A DNA stretch of 64,000 nt from Methylocystis iwaonis (GCF_027925385.1 NZ_AP027142.1:3186501-3250500); one strand, 5' to 3'. Shown: positions 17,440 to 27,372, numbered from the stretch's first letter. Program-made: numbers and translations. Notes: generated by a model from the letters alone, not told the origin.

Positions 17440-19023
17440 ATGTTATCCGCGTTGAGTGAGTGGCTGTTTGGCGCGTCCGGGCTCGCGCCCCACGGCTATT
17501 GCCTGCTTTGGGAACCCGAGCTGATTTGGCTTTATGCGATTTCCGACACAGCCATCGCGGTCGCTTATTTTTCCATCCCCATGGCGCTCGGCATTATCGG
17601 AAGAAGGCGCCGCGATCTCATCTTTCCTCCGATGCTGTGGCTGTTCGCCGCTTTCATCATGCTTTGCGGCACCACCCATTGGCTCGATCTGGCCACGCTT
17701 TGGACGCCGCTCTACGGCATTCAGGGCGTCGTCAAGGCTGCGACGGCGCTGGCCTCGATTTCCACGGCGATCGTGCTGTGGTGGAAGCTGCCGGATTTTC
17801 TCTCCCTCCCGTCGATCGCCCAATTACGCGACGCCAACGCCGCCCTGCGCGAGAGCGAGGAACGCCTGGCGCATGCGCAGAAGATGGAGGCGATCGGGCA
17901 ATTGACGGGCGGCATCGCGCATGACTTCAACAATATGCTTCAGGTGATCGTGGGGTCGATCAGCGTCATCGAACACCAGATCGAGATCGGGCGCGCCCAA
18001 GACATCAAGCCTGCCGTCGCCGCCATACAAAAAGCCGCGAACAACGCCTCGAGCCTCATCAACAGATTGCTCGCCTTCTCGCTGCGCCAGACGTTGACGC
18101 CGCGCGTCATCGAGCCCGGCAGGCTCGTCGCCGAAATGGAAGAGTTGCTGCGTCGGACTCTGGGGCCCGAAATCGAGCTGCAGCTACGCCTGGCGCCGGC
18201 GCGCTGGAACGTCGCCTGCGACCCTTCGCAGCTCGAGAGCGCTCTGCTGAATCTCGCCATCAATGCGCGCGACGCCATGCCCGAAGGCGGCGCGCTTCAA
18301 ATCGCCACGGCGGATCGGGAGCTGATCGCCGACCCGGACACCCCCGGCGCGCAGCCGGGAAACTACGTCGAGATCGCGGTGACCGACAGCGGCGAGGGCA
18401 TGACCCGTGAGGTCCTGAGCCGGGTGTTCGAACCTTTCTTCACGACCAAGCCGACGGGCAAAGGCACGGGCCTCGGCTTGTCCCAGATATATGGTTTCGT
18501 CAAACAATCCGGCGGATTCGTGCGGATCGAGAGCCATCCTGGCGGGGGAACGCGCGTGAGGATTTATCTTCCCGGCCGCGGGCCCGTAAAGGATTGCGTC
18601 GCCGCTGAAGATCGCCCCCGCATCGAAGCAGCGGCTTTGTCCGAGTCGACCCATCGTGGAAAAGCTCTCGTCGTCGAGGACCAGGCGGAGGTGCGCGCGC
18701 AAATCGCCGAGGCGGTCGCCCGAATGGGCTTTACCGTCGTCGAAGCCAGCGAGGGCCTGGCCGGACTGAAGGAATTGGAGTCCGACGCGCCGCTGGACCT
18801 GCTGATCACCGACGTTTGCCTGCCGGGCGTGAACGGCCGCCAGCTCGCCGAAACCGCTCAATCCAAGCGGCCGGAGCTACCGGTGCTGCTGATTACGGGC
18901 TATGCGGGGAATTCGTTGGAGACGTTGCGGCTCGCGCCAAATATGCAAATCCTGCGCAAGCCGTTCCTTCTGGACGAATTGACCGCCAGGGTCCGCGCGA
19001 TGGCGGGAAACGCCGCTTCGTAA
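17440..19023 (+). CDS. hybrid histidine kinase with ethylene-receptor-like membrane sensor
   Basis: 527 residues from ATG 17440, with GGGAG ten bases upstream. Residues ~15-115 form three membrane helices closely resembling the plant ETR1 sensor domain: YAISDTAIAVAYFSIP with the conserved Asp, then FIMLCGTTHWLDL with the Cys-x3-His copper-ligand pair. A short coiled coil, a kinase core (H-box GGIAHDFNN near residue 165, HATPase with N, G1, F and G2 boxes) and a C-terminal receiver (Asp in LLITDVCLPG) follow. By family this is a membrane kinase that could bind Cu(I) and ethylene or a similar small ligand. There is no adjacent output regulator. Confidence 0.85.
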   Translation: MLSALSEWLFGASGLAPHGYCLLWEPELIWLYAISDTAIAVAYFSIPMALGIIGRRRRDLIFPPMLWLFAAFIMLCGTTHWLDLATLWTPLYGIQGVVKAATALASISTAIVLWWKLPDFLSLPSIAQLRDANAALRESEERLAHAQKMEAIGQLTGGIAHDFNNMLQVIVGSISVIEHQIEIGRAQDIKPAVAAIQKAANNASSLINRLLAFSLRQTLTPRVIEPGRLVAEMEELLRRTLGPEIELQLRLAPARWNVACDPSQLESALLNLAINARDAMPEGGALQIATADRELIADPDTPGAQPGNYVEIAVTDSGEGMTREVLSRVFEPFFTTKPTGKGTGLGLSQIYGFVKQSGGFVRIESHPGGGTRVRIYLPGRGPVKDCVAAEDRPRIEAAALSESTHRGKALVVEDQAEVRAQIAEAVARMGFTVVEASEGLAGLKELESDAPLDLLITDVCLPGVNGRQLAETAQSKRPELPVLLITGYAGNSLETLRLAPNMQILRKPFLLDELTARVRAMAGNAAS

Positions 19024-19311
19024 ATGAGACAGGCGCCTTCGCGCTTGCGCTCGAAGGTTCAAAATTCGATGCGCAACGCCCCAAGGAAAGTGCTCGGCGC
19101 GCCAGTGAGAGGACGTTCGTCCTTCCGCGCTCCAGGGTAGCCGGTCGAAAACAAGGGACGTTTGTGCTCTGTTGGGATAGGGGCTGTGGCCAGACATCTG
19201 GCTCCGGGGCTTTATTTGTACGCGCGCTTTATCGCATAAATGATTGCAAATCCGGAGCAGATTGGGAAATGATTGGGACCTCCGGTTATCTTTCTGGATC
19301 GGGAGGTATCC

Positions 19312-20250
19312 ATGACTATTCACGATTTTATGCAGGAATATGGAACCGCCGCAGACCTGTTGATTAAACTTGCCACGCCCGCGATCGGCTTATATTTGTC
19401 AATAATATTAGCTAAAAGCGGCATTCTTACAGATAAGAAGAAGGCGGCAAACCAGGAATTAATAAAGCAAAAGCTTGTTTTATATAAAGAAGTAGCGCCG
19501 GAAGTAAACGCTATATTTTGTTATATATTTTTCCTTGGCAACTGGAGAACGCTCACTCCTAGTGATGTTTTAGAAAAAAAGCGGGCATGCGATAAGCAAA
19601 TGCATATATATCGCCCGTTATTCGACGAGGCGCTATTCGTAGCTTATCAGAAATTCATCGAAGCATGTTTTAGGGAATTCAACGGGTTCGGAAAACCCGC
19701 AACTATACGACTGAAACTGGCGACAGCCCAAGGATACTGGTTAAGCGAATGGGATAGCAACTGGGCGCGATTCTTTTCAAACGAGGAAGCGCCAGATGCA
19801 GAGCTGTCCACCCACTACGAACAATTCATGAGGCAGTTTGCAAAGGAGCTGGGTGCTGAAGGGGCAGAATGGAACCGTCCCAACCAGATTGGGAGAGTAC
19901 GTCCCGCGCCCCCAATAATCGAGCCGCAGCATGAGGCATCCGAAAAGAAAGCCAATAGGCTCCCAGATCAGTTGGCCGACGAGACTCTGTTTGAACATGA
20001 CAACGCTGTTTGGAGAGTTAAGCGCTTCCTTCGTAAAAGTGATTTCAAGGAGGGAATGTGGGTGCGGCTAGATTACGGCCCCGGCAACAAAAGCCCTGAA
20101 GTCGCGCGAGTGCTGAGCATCGGCGCCTCTGAATGGGGGGATCGCTATGATCTGCAAATTAGGGTTGCAAGATCAGAGTCGCCCACAGAGGAGCGGAACC
20201 TGCTCTTTAGTGATGGGGCATTCGAAGAGGTTGAGAAGGTTGAAGATTAG
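19312..20250 (+). CDS. hypothetical protein with one N-terminal membrane helix
   Basis: 312 residues from ATG 19312, preceded by GGGAGG at 19301-19306. One hydrophobic segment (residues ~15-32) is followed by a Lys-rich helical region and a long soluble part. The C-terminal ~75 residues look like a small beta-rich domain (AVWRVKRF..GMWVRLDYGPGN..ARVLSIG). No family is recognised. The first half uses many AT-ending codons (ATA, TTA, TAT), unlike its neighbours, suggesting horizontal acquisition. Confidence 0.65.
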   Translation: MTIHDFMQEYGTAADLLIKLATPAIGLYLSIILAKSGILTDKKKAANQELIKQKLVLYKEVAPEVNAIFCYIFFLGNWRTLTPSDVLEKKRACDKQMHIYRPLFDEALFVAYQKFIEACFREFNGFGKPATIRLKLATAQGYWLSEWDSNWARFFSNEEAPDAELSTHYEQFMRQFAKELGAEGAEWNRPNQIGRVRPAPPIIEPQHEASEKKANRLPDQLADETLFEHDNAVWRVKRFLRKSDFKEGMWVRLDYGPGNKSPEVARVLSIGASEWGDRYDLQIRVARSESPTEERNLLFSDGAFEEVEKVED

Positions 20251-20354
20251 AATTAGATTTGAGGGCGCGCGCCCATGGCGTTCCTATAGGTCCCATTACG
20301 GAATGGCACGGTAAAGTCCGCGTCTGGCGTCCGGCGGACCGTATTTCCGATCCT

Positions 20355-20610
20355 CATACGAGATCCGCTGGATCGCTTCGATGTACATTCCCGACGCTCG
20401 CGCCGTTTGGACACACAGGAAACCCCTGCCGTCATTGCGAGGAGGCGGAGCCGACGAAGCAATCCAGAGCCGCATCGCTGCCCTGGATTGCTTCGCTTCG
20501 CTCGCAATGACGGGCTCTGGGTAAAACCAGCGCATTTGTGGCTCTGGATTCCCGGTCGGGCTTTCAGCCAGCGGGGAATGACACCGAACCAAGCAAGCGG
20601 ACTCGTATCA
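20355..20610. repeat. composite intergenic repeat, copy 3 (type B nested in type A)
   Basis: The left edge ATACGAGATCCGCT and the right-edge complement ATACGAGTCCGCTTG form a terminal inverted repeat. Inside, the left part of core A (CATTCCCGACGCTCGC, ~20387-20402) is interrupted by a complete type B hairpin (20433-20513), after which the right half of core A resumes (20540-20583). No gene is supported in 20251-20760. Confidence 0.75.
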
Positions 20611-20761
20611 TAAGCCGCGTCGCGCCGGGCTTCACAGATCTCAGCCGCGATCTTGCTGTCGACGACCCCTCTTAAGCGGTCGCCGGCTTCGCGGCCTCGC
20701 CAGCCCAACCGTCGCTCGGCATCGCGGTCGATAATTTCATCGCTGACGGTGCGCTTGTTAG

Positions 20762-20836
20762 TGGTGGGCGATGCAGGGATTGAACCTGCGACCCCTCCCG
20801 TGTGAAGGGAGTGCTCTCCCGCTGAGCTAATCGCCC
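20762..20836 (-). tRNA. tRNA-Val (anticodon CAC)
   Basis: On the minus strand the cloverleaf has a 7-bp acceptor stem GGGCGAT/ATCGCCC, D-arm AGCTCAGCGGGAGAGC, anticodon loop TTCACAC with anticodon CAC (Val), T-arm GCAGGTTCAATCCCTGC, discriminator A and an encoded CCA end (20762-20764). Confidence 0.95.
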
Positions 20837-20886
20837 GTCGCGTCGGACGCGAGGAACCCTCCTGTAAGAGAGGGCGGGGCGTTCCG

Positions 20887-21582
20887 TCAAGTGCGCGTGA
20901 AGGCGGAAGGCGGGAGAATCGACTCCGCCGCCGCCCAAAGCTCGTCGAAATGCGAGATCACCCGGTCGGGCGCGAGCTCGGTCACGGGGATCTCCGTATA
21001 GCCGAAATCGACCGCCACCACCGGCGCCCCCGCGCCTTTGGCGGTGTCGATGTCGGTCTTGGAGTCGCCCACCATCACCGCCCGCGCCGGATCCCCGCCC
21101 GCCGTTTGAATGGTCAGCTCCAAAGTGCGCGGGTCGGGCTTGTGCATGGGGAAGGTGCCGCGCCCGCAGATCGCCGCGAAACGATCGGCGGCCCCGAGCT
21201 TCTCCAACAGCAGCCGGGCCATCCGCTCGGGCTTGTTGGTGCAGACCGCGAGCGTGAAGCCGGCGTCCCCGAAGCGATCGAGCGCCGCCAGCGCGCCGGG
21301 AAACAGGCGGCTCTCATCGGCGATATGGGCCTCGTAATGGGCCAGGAACTCGACGACCAGCGGCTCCACCCGCTCCGGCGGCAGCGGCGCGCCGCTGAGG
21401 GCGAAGCCGCGCTCGATCAACGCCCGCGCCCCCGCCCCCACGATGCTGCGCGCCGACGCGGGCGGCGCCATCGGCAAGCCCTCCCGGGCCAGCAGCACAT
21501 TGAGGGTGGCGATGAGATCATGGGCGGTGTCCGCCAAAGTGCCGTCGAGATCGAAGACGAGAATGGGCGCGCGCTGGGTCAT
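20887..21582 (-). CDS. gph: phosphoglycolate phosphatase (HAD superfamily)
   Basis: 231 residues from ATG 21582; upstream in-frame sequence is discarded because it runs into the promoter region of the divergent gene. HAD motif I DLDGTLADT is at residues ~11-19, motif II VCTNKP near residue 115, the motif III Lys in HKPDP, and motif IV GDSKTDIDTAKGAG. It removes phosphate from 2-phosphoglycolate formed by Rubisco oxygenation or DNA repair. Related HAD phosphatases cannot be fully excluded. Confidence 0.88.
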   Translation of the reverse strand: MTQRAPILVFDLDGTLADTAHDLIATLNVLLAREGLPMAPPASARSIVGAGARALIERGFALSGAPLPPERVEPLVVEFLAHYEAHIADESRLFPGALAALDRFGDAGFTLAVCTNKPERMARLLLEKLGAADRFAAICGRGTFPMHKPDPRTLELTIQTAGGDPARAVMVGDSKTDIDTAKGAGAPVVAVDFGYTEIPVTELAPDRVISHFDELWAAAESILPPSAFTRT

Positions 21583-21693
21583 GCGCCTGGGCCTAAAGGG
21601 CGCGCGCCCGCCGATCAAGCGCCGCCGCCCGATTTTCGCGCCGAAAGGCGGCGTGTAGACTGCGCGCAACCGATTCGCGACAGGAGAGAAGGA

Positions 21694-22095
21694 ATGCGTC
21701 TTTCGCAATTTTTCGGTGGCCGGGGACGCCGTTTGCGCGCCGCATCGCTCGCCCTCGGGCCGCTCCTGGCGACGGGCGCTGCGCTCGCGGCCGGAAACTA
21801 CGAATTTCTCGCCGCCCCGCAGACCGACCTCAACCGCGTCTTCCGGCTCGACAAGGCGACGGGCGAAATCGGCGCCTGCCAATATGGCCTGAAGGAAGGC
21901 ACCGCGATCGGCGTCACTTTATGCTATCCGCCGGGCGAAGGCGCCAAGGCCGGAACCTTCAGCGAATATGCGCTCGTCGCCTCGCGCCATACGGGCGAAG
22001 GCGGCGTCTTCCGCGTCGATCTGCGCTCGGGCATGATGTCGATCTGCTTCGTGCTCAACGAAAGCTCGGTCGTCTGCACGCCCCAGGCAAAGTGA
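21694..22095 (+). CDS. secreted hypothetical protein
   Basis: 133 residues with AGGAGAGAAGGA before the ATG. A signal peptide (RLRAASLALGPLLATGAALAAG) ends near residue 33. The mature part is beta-rich with two repeat-like units (FRLDKATGEIGACQYG... and FRVDLRSGMMSICFVL) and four Cys. No family is recognised. It lies divergent from gph and 14 bases before the HAD gene. Confidence 0.7.
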   Translation: MRLSQFFGGRGRRLRAASLALGPLLATGAALAAGNYEFLAAPQTDLNRVFRLDKATGEIGACQYGLKEGTAIGVTLCYPPGEGAKAGTFSEYALVASRHTGEGGVFRVDLRSGMMSICFVLNESSVVCTPQAK

Positions 22096-22109
22096 GAGAG
22101 CCGGCGAAC

Positions 22110-22898
22110 ATGAAGCCTCTGGCGCAGGCGACGGCGGTTGAGTTCGCGAGCGTTCGCTTCGTTCTCACGGACATGGACGAGACGCTGACCTATCGCGGCC
22201 GCCTCCACGCCGATACCTATTCGGCGCTGGAGCGGTTGCGCGACGCCGGCGTGACGGTCATCCCGGTGACTGGCGCTCCGGCGGGCTGGTGCGATCAGAT
22301 GGCGCGCATGTGGCCCGTCGACGGCGTCATCGGCGAGAACGGCGGGTTCTTTTTCCAGCGCGATCCCAGCGGGCACGACATAGCGCGGACATTTTGGCAT
22401 CCGGACGCGGCGCGCGCGGAGGTCGCCGCCCGTTTGCAGGCGATTGCCGAGGCCGTGCAAGGCGCCCTTCCGCAGGCGCGGCTCGCGCAAGACCAGCCAT
22501 TCCGACTGACGAGCGTCGCCTTTGCGCGGCCGGACGACCCCGTTCTTTGCGGCAAAATTCTTTCCGCGCTGAAGGAGGCCGGCGCGGATGCGACGGTCAA
22601 CAACCTCTGGATTCTCGGCTGGATCGGCGGCTATGACAAGCTCGCAATGGCCCGTCGCGTCCTCGCCGAAACATTCAGCCTCAACATCGACGACGATCGC
22701 GACGCAGTGCTCTATTCCGGCGACTCGACGAATGACGCGCCCATGTTCGCCTTCTTCCGTCACACCGTCGGCGTCAGCACGGTCCGCGACTATCTGTCGG
22801 AAATCTCGACGCCTCCCGCCTGGATCACGCAAGGCCCCGGCGGCGCCGGCTTCGTCGAAATCGCCGACGCGGTGATACAGGCAAAAAAAACGCGGTAG
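22110..22898 (+). CDS. HAD-IIB family sugar-phosphatase-like hydrolase
   Basis: 262 residues. HAD motif I is FVLTDMDETLTYRG near residue 18 and motif II VIPVTGAPAGW; the Cof-type cap has GVIGENGGFFF, and motif IV is YSGDSTNDAPMF. This places it in the Cof/SPP group acting on phosphorylated sugars; the MDETLT form resembles mannosyl- or sucrose-phosphatase-like proteins. The exact substrate is unknown. It probably shares a transcript with the secreted protein upstream. Confidence 0.82.
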   Translation: MKPLAQATAVEFASVRFVLTDMDETLTYRGRLHADTYSALERLRDAGVTVIPVTGAPAGWCDQMARMWPVDGVIGENGGFFFQRDPSGHDIARTFWHPDAARAEVAARLQAIAEAVQGALPQARLAQDQPFRLTSVAFARPDDPVLCGKILSALKEAGADATVNNLWILGWIGGYDKLAMARRVLAETFSLNIDDDRDAVLYSGDSTNDAPMFAFFRHTVGVSTVRDYLSEISTPPAWITQGPGGAGFVEIADAVIQAKKTR

Positions 22899-23010
22899 AG
22901 CGGAAGCGGCGGCGGGCCGCCCGGGCGATTGCGACCGCGACGATTGATTTTGCGTCCGCAAGCTCCTATTCGCGGGTTTCGCCGCCTCTCCCGCGGCGCG
23001 GGATCACACC

Positions 23011-23733
23011 ATGTCGCCCTTTTCCGCTGACGCCATGAAGCGCGCCGCCGCCGAGGCGGCGCTTCAATCGGTCACCCACGGCATGCGCCTTGGGCTCGGC
23101 ACCGGCTCCACAGCCGCGCATTTCGTCGATCTGCTCGGCGCCCGTGTGCGCCAGGGGCTTGAGGTGGTCGGCGTGCCGACCTCCGAGCGCACGCGCCTCC
23201 AGGCCGAGGGGCTCGGCATCACGCTCTCGACGCTCGATGAAACGCCGGAGCTCGACCTCACGATCGACGGCGCCGACGAGTTCGACGCATCGCTGCGGCT
23301 GATCAAAGGCGGCGGCGGCGCTTTGCTGCGCGAAAAGATTGTCGCGGCGGCCTCCAAGCGCATGTTCGTCATCGCCGACGCCACGAAGGAGGTCGAGACG
23401 CTCGGCGCCTTTCCCCTGCCCGTCGAGATTGACCGTTTCGGCGCGCGCTCGACGAGGCTGCATATCGAGCGCGTCGCGCGCGGCTTGGGGCTGGAGGGTC
23501 CGATCACGCTGCGCATGAGCGCGCCGGACGCGCCCTATCTCACCGACGGCGGCCATTATATCTACGACTGCGCCTTCGGGGCGATCGATGCGCCCGAGAC
23601 GCTCGCCGAGCGGCTGCGGGCCATTCCCGGCGTCGTGGACCACGGCCTCTTCATCGGCCTCGCCACGGCGATCTTCGTCGCCGGCAAGGATGGCGTGCGC
23701 ATCGTCGGCGACGTGACAGGCGGCGCGCTATGA
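23011..23733 (+). CDS. rpiA: ribose-5-phosphate isomerase A
   Basis: 240 residues. Phosphate-binding motif LGLGTGSTA near residue 27, TIDGADEFD near residue 87 (catalytic Asp), and [14 protein letters not shown] with the catalytic Glu/Lys are all present. It interconverts ribose-5-phosphate and ribulose-5-phosphate in the cytosol, linking the pentose-phosphate, Calvin and nucleotide pathways. The stop overlaps the glutathione reductase start by ATGA, a linkage also common in related genomes. Confidence 0.95.
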   Translation: MSPFSADAMKRAAAEAALQSVTHGMRLGLGTGSTAAHFVDLLGARVRQGLEVVGVPTSERTRLQAEGLGITLSTLDETPELDLTIDGADEFDASLRLIKGGGGALLREKIVAAASKRMFVIADATKEVETLGAFPLPVEIDRFGARSTRLHIERVARGLGLEGPITLRMSAPDAPYLTDGGHYIYDCAFGAIDAPETLAERLRAIPGVVDHGLFIGLATAIFVAGKDGVRIVGDVTGGAL

Positions 23734-25106
23734 GCGGCTTCGATTACGATCTCATCGTCATCGGCGCGGGCTCGGGCGGCGTGCGCGCCGCGCGCGTGGC
23801 GGCGAGCCATGGCGCCAAGGTCGCCATCGCCGAGGAATTCCGCGTCGGCGGCACCTGCGTCATCCGCGGCTGCGTGCCCAAGAAGCTCTATGTGCTCGCG
23901 AGCCGCTTCAAGGACGAGTTCGAGGACGCCAAGGGCTTCGGCTGGCATGTGGGCGACGCCTCTTTCGACTGGCCGACGCTCGTCGCCGCGAAAGAGAAGG
24001 AGATCACCCGCCTCTCCGGCCTCTACGAGCAGACGCTCGGCAATGCGAAAGTAGAGTTGATCCGCGCCCGCGCGACCATCGCGGGCCCGAACGCCGTGCA
24101 TTTCTCCGACGGGCGCACGGCAAGCGCGCGCTACATCCTCATCGCGACGGGCGGCGCGCCGGTGCTGGCGCCGCATATTCCCGGCCTCGAATGGGGCCTC
24201 TCGTCGAATGAAATCTTCGACCTTCCGACTTTCCCGCAGCGGCTGCTGATCGTCGGCGGCGGCTATATCGCCGTCGAATTCGCGAGCGTCTTCGCGCGGC
24301 TCGGCGCGCAGGTCTATCTCGCCTATCGCGCCGATCTCCCTTTACGCGGCTTCGACGAAGACTTGCGCAAGCGCGTCGCCGAGGCGCTGACGTCGGCAGG
24401 CGTTGCGCATCACGCCGGCGCGCTGCCGACGCGCATCGACAAATGCGCCAAGGGCTACGCCGTCTCCATGAGCGACGGCGAGACGCGCGAGGTCGACGCC
24501 GTGCTGGTCGCCACCGGCCGCCGGCCGCTCACGCAACATCTCGGATTGGAGCGCGCGGGCGTGGCGACGCGCGAGAATGGCGCGATCATCGTCGACGCGC
24601 AGTCGCGCACAAACGTGCCGTCCATCTATGCGGTGGGCGACGTGACGGACCGCATCAATCTGACTCCGGTGGCGATCCGCGAGGGCCATGCTTTCGCGGA
24701 CACCGTCTTCGGCGATCTGCCCACCTCGGTGAACTACGACAATGTGGCGAGCGCCGTTTTCACCACGCCCGAAGTGGGCGCGGTCGGGCTGACGGAGGCT
24801 GCCGCCCAAGAGAAATACGCGGCGCTCGATATTTACGAGACGAGCTTCCGCCCGATGCGCGCGACGCTCTCCGGCCGCTCCGAGCGCATCTATATGAAGC
24901 TCATCGTCGAGGCCGAAGGCCAGCGCGTCGTCGGCGCGCATATTTTCGGCCCCGAGGCGGGAGAGATGGCGCAGCTCCTCGCCATTCCCCTCAACATGGG
25001 CGCGACCAAGCGCGACTTCGACGCGACCATGGCCGTGCATCCGACGGCTGCCGAAGAGCTGGTGACGATGCGGGCGCCGGCGCGGAAGATCAGGCGCGAG
25101 GGTTAG
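23730..25106 (+). CDS. gor: glutathione-disulfide reductase
   Basis: 458 residues. N-terminal FAD motif ([16 protein letters not shown]), redox-active disulfide in [14 protein letters not shown] near residue 45, NADPH-domain motif [13 protein letters not shown] near residue 175, and the C-terminal HPTAAEE motif with the active-site His. It reduces glutathione disulfide with NADPH in the cytosol. Length and motifs match gor rather than dihydrolipoamide dehydrogenase or mercuric reductase. Confidence 0.95.
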   Translation: MSGFDYDLIVIGAGSGGVRAARVAASHGAKVAIAEEFRVGGTCVIRGCVPKKLYVLASRFKDEFEDAKGFGWHVGDASFDWPTLVAAKEKEITRLSGLYEQTLGNAKVELIRARATIAGPNAVHFSDGRTASARYILIATGGAPVLAPHIPGLEWGLSSNEIFDLPTFPQRLLIVGGGYIAVEFASVFARLGAQVYLAYRADLPLRGFDEDLRKRVAEALTSAGVAHHAGALPTRIDKCAKGYAVSMSDGETREVDAVLVATGRRPLTQHLGLERAGVATRENGAIIVDAQSRTNVPSIYAVGDVTDRINLTPVAIREGHAFADTVFGDLPTSVNYDNVASAVFTTPEVGAVGLTEAAAQEKYAALDIYETSFRPMRATLSGRSERIYMKLIVEAEGQRVVGAHIFGPEAGEMAQLLAIPLNMGATKRDFDATMAVHPTAAEELVTMRAPARKIRREG

Positions 25107-25134
25107 CGGGAGCTGCCAGCGCCTTATTCTTACG

Positions 25135-25188
25135 GGACCGCGAGCCTTCAGGCTCGCATTGCGGGGCGAGCCTGAAGGCTCGCGGTCC
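25135..25188. repeat. perfect 23-bp inverted repeat
   Basis: Arms 25135-25157 and 25166-25188 are exact complements around the 8-base loop ATTGCGGG. Each arm also contains the smaller palindrome GAGCCTTCAGGCTC. There is no T tract, so it looks like an intergenic repeat rather than a terminator for gor. Confidence 0.8.
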
Positions 25189-25847
25189 AGAGGCGCCCAT
25201 GCTTTCTCGCGCTCTCCCCTTCTCTCGCTTGCGGGCGAAGCTGGCCCTCGCGTCAGCGAGGTTCGGATGAGGGCCTATCTCGCCCGCTCATTTTATCCCC
25301 ACCCTCCAAAGCGCCCCTATACTCGCTCCCGCCTCGCCAACTTGCGGGGGCGTCGTCAGGGTCGGCGGCGCCGGCGGGGTCGGTTAAGCGCGGGACGCGA
25401 CCCTCGTTCCGTGCGGGACTCCGGCGCCGCCCGCCGGGCCTCTCCTCCGTGGGGAGATTGCGCGGGAGAAATCCCACGCAAAGGCTGGGCATAGTTTTCG
25501 CGCCCGCAACACGCGGCCCGAGTACCGAAAGGGAAAGGGCCGGCGGGCCGAAGGCGGCGCATGTCGAGGCCCTTGCGACGCGCCCAAAGGCTGCAAAGCC
25601 TTTGGGAAAGAAGCAGGCGCCGTCTGGCGGCTGCGCCGGACGGAGGAACCGCCACAAGATGGCGCTACTTCGGCCCGGAAAGGTGCGCGCGAATAAAGAC
25701 CGCAGCCGGGACGTTCTGGTTCCGATGCGCTTATTCTTTCACGCTACCGGCCGAACGGGGCCGGGGCGTCCCGGCTTCCTGTATCGCCTCGCGTCGGACA
25801 CGGCGGCGGGATTTGTGGCGCTGCATTGCCCCCTCCCCAACCCTCCC
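25189..25847. other. long GC-rich intergenic stretch without supported gene
   Basis: About 660 bases between the gor-side hairpin and the IS4 element. Short open frames on both strands lack ribosome-binding sites and recognisable domains and are Arg/Pro-rich, as expected from GC-rich non-coding DNA. It may be decayed coding sequence; I see no feature that I can name. Confidence 0.4.
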
Positions 25848-25856
25848 CCGCTTCGC

Positions 25857-27320
25857 GCTATCGAATGCACACATCGTGATTGCCTCGGTCGGGTCTGTTT
25901 GATTCCGTTGGTCGCGTTTTGATTCGCGGGGTGGGGCATGGCGATTTCGTATGGACTGGGGCGGTTCGGCGACCGCCGCCTGGAAAAAGGGGGGTCTCGT
26001 TGCATCGGGGCCTCGTCGCGCGGCCGTGCGCGCGCATCCGTCGGATCGCCGGCGGGCGGCGGGCGCAGGAGGTGCGGCTCGCGCGCTTCCTGCGCAATCC
26101 TGCGGTGACCGCCGAGGAGATGGCGCGGCACGCCGCCGGGCTCACAGCGGCGCGGGCGGCGGGTCGCGACATAGTGGTGGCGCAGGACACCAGCGAGCTG
26201 GCGCTCGGCGGCAAGCGCGCGCAGGCGAACGGCTATGGGCCGGTCGGCAAGGGCGGCGGGACGCGCGGCCTTTTGCTGCACGCGGCCCTGGCGCTCGACG
26301 CCGGCACGGGCGCGCTGCTCGGCCTCGCTCATGCCGAGGTCTGGAACCGCGACACGGGGGCCAAGGTCGCGGCGCGGCGCTCGCGCGCGCTCGCGGACAA
26401 GGAATCGCAGCGCTGGCTCGATGTGGCGACGCATGCGCGCGAGGATTTCGCGGCGGCGAAGCGGATCACTGTCGTCTCGGATCGGGAGAGCGACATCTAC
26501 GCGCATCTCGCGCAGCGTCCGGGCGGCGTGGAGCTGATTGTGCGCGCCTGCCAGAACCGGACGATCGCCGCAGACGGCGAGGATGCGATCGAGCTTTTGT
26601 TCCCCTTCGCCGACGGATTGGCCGAGGCGGGCCGCTTCGTCGCCGAGATCCCGGCGGCTCCGGGACGCAAGGCGCGCAAGGCGGCGCTCGCGGTCCGCGT
26701 CTCGCCGGTCACTTTGCGCAAGCCGCGCCACGGCGCGCGCGACTTGCCGGACGCGGTCGGCGTGACTTTGGTCGACGTGCGCGAGGTCGGGGCCGCCGAG
26801 GGCGTCGCGCCCATTCATTGGCGGCTTCTCACGACCCATGCGGCGACGAGCCTGGCCGAGGCGCGCCGGGTGATCGACCTCTATCGAATGCGCTGGACCA
26901 TCGAGGAATTCTTCCGCACGCTGAAGACGGCGGGCTTCGAGATCGAGCAGGCCGACATCTGCGATCCGAAAGTGATGATCAAGCTGGTGGCGGCGACGGC
27001 GGTCGCCGCTGTGACGGTCATGCAACTGGTCAAGGCGCGCGACGGCGCGACCGACCAGTTGCTGACGGACGCTTTCGAGCCCGAGGACGAAGCGCTGCTC
27101 GAGGCCGTCTCGGCGAAGCTCGAGGGCGCGACGGCCCGCCAGAAGAACCCCCACCGCAAAGGCAGCCTCGCCTTCGCCGCCTGGGTCGTCGCCAGGCTCG
27201 GCGGCTGGACCGCCTATTACGGAAAGCCCGGCCCCAAAGTAATGCGCCAGGGCCTCGACGACTTTCGACGAATAAAGTTCGGAGCCGCGCTGACCTTCTA
27301 CGATGTGTGAATCCGATAGC
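25857..27320 (+). mobile_element. IS4-family insertion sequence with 9-bp target duplication
   Basis: Terminal inverted repeats of 21 bp (25857-25877 and 27300-27320) match at 19 positions, both beginning GCTATCG and ending CACACATCGT. The 9-base direct repeat CCGCTTCGC flanks them (25848-25856 and 27321-27329), the size made by Tn5/IS10-type IS4 elements. The element is 1464 bp. Joining the flanks rebuilds a palindromic repeat of the CCCTCCCCCGC...GCGGGAGAGGGG kind, so the element landed in an intergenic repeat. The transposase stop lies inside the right repeat. Confidence 0.85.
25938..27310 (+). CDS. IS4-family DDE transposase, apparently frameshifted near its start
   Basis: The ATG at 25938 opens a frame reading MAISYGLGRFGDRRLEKGG, like the FGDxRL start of Tn5-type transposases. 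After the A5G6 run at 25984-25994 the conserved sequence continues in the -1 frame to 27310. That long frame holds the DDE core: Asp in VVAQDTSEL, Asp in VVSDRESDIYAH, and the YRMRWTIEEFFRTLK signature with catalytic Glu. Either a base has been lost in the homopolymer run or a -1 ribosomal slip is used; IS4 elements do not normally need one. The long frame alone can start only from a TTG at 25880. Confidence 0.7.
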
Positions 27321-27372
27321 CCGCTTCGCGGGAGAGGGGGTAGATTGTGGCCTTCATCAGCAATGCAGATCG

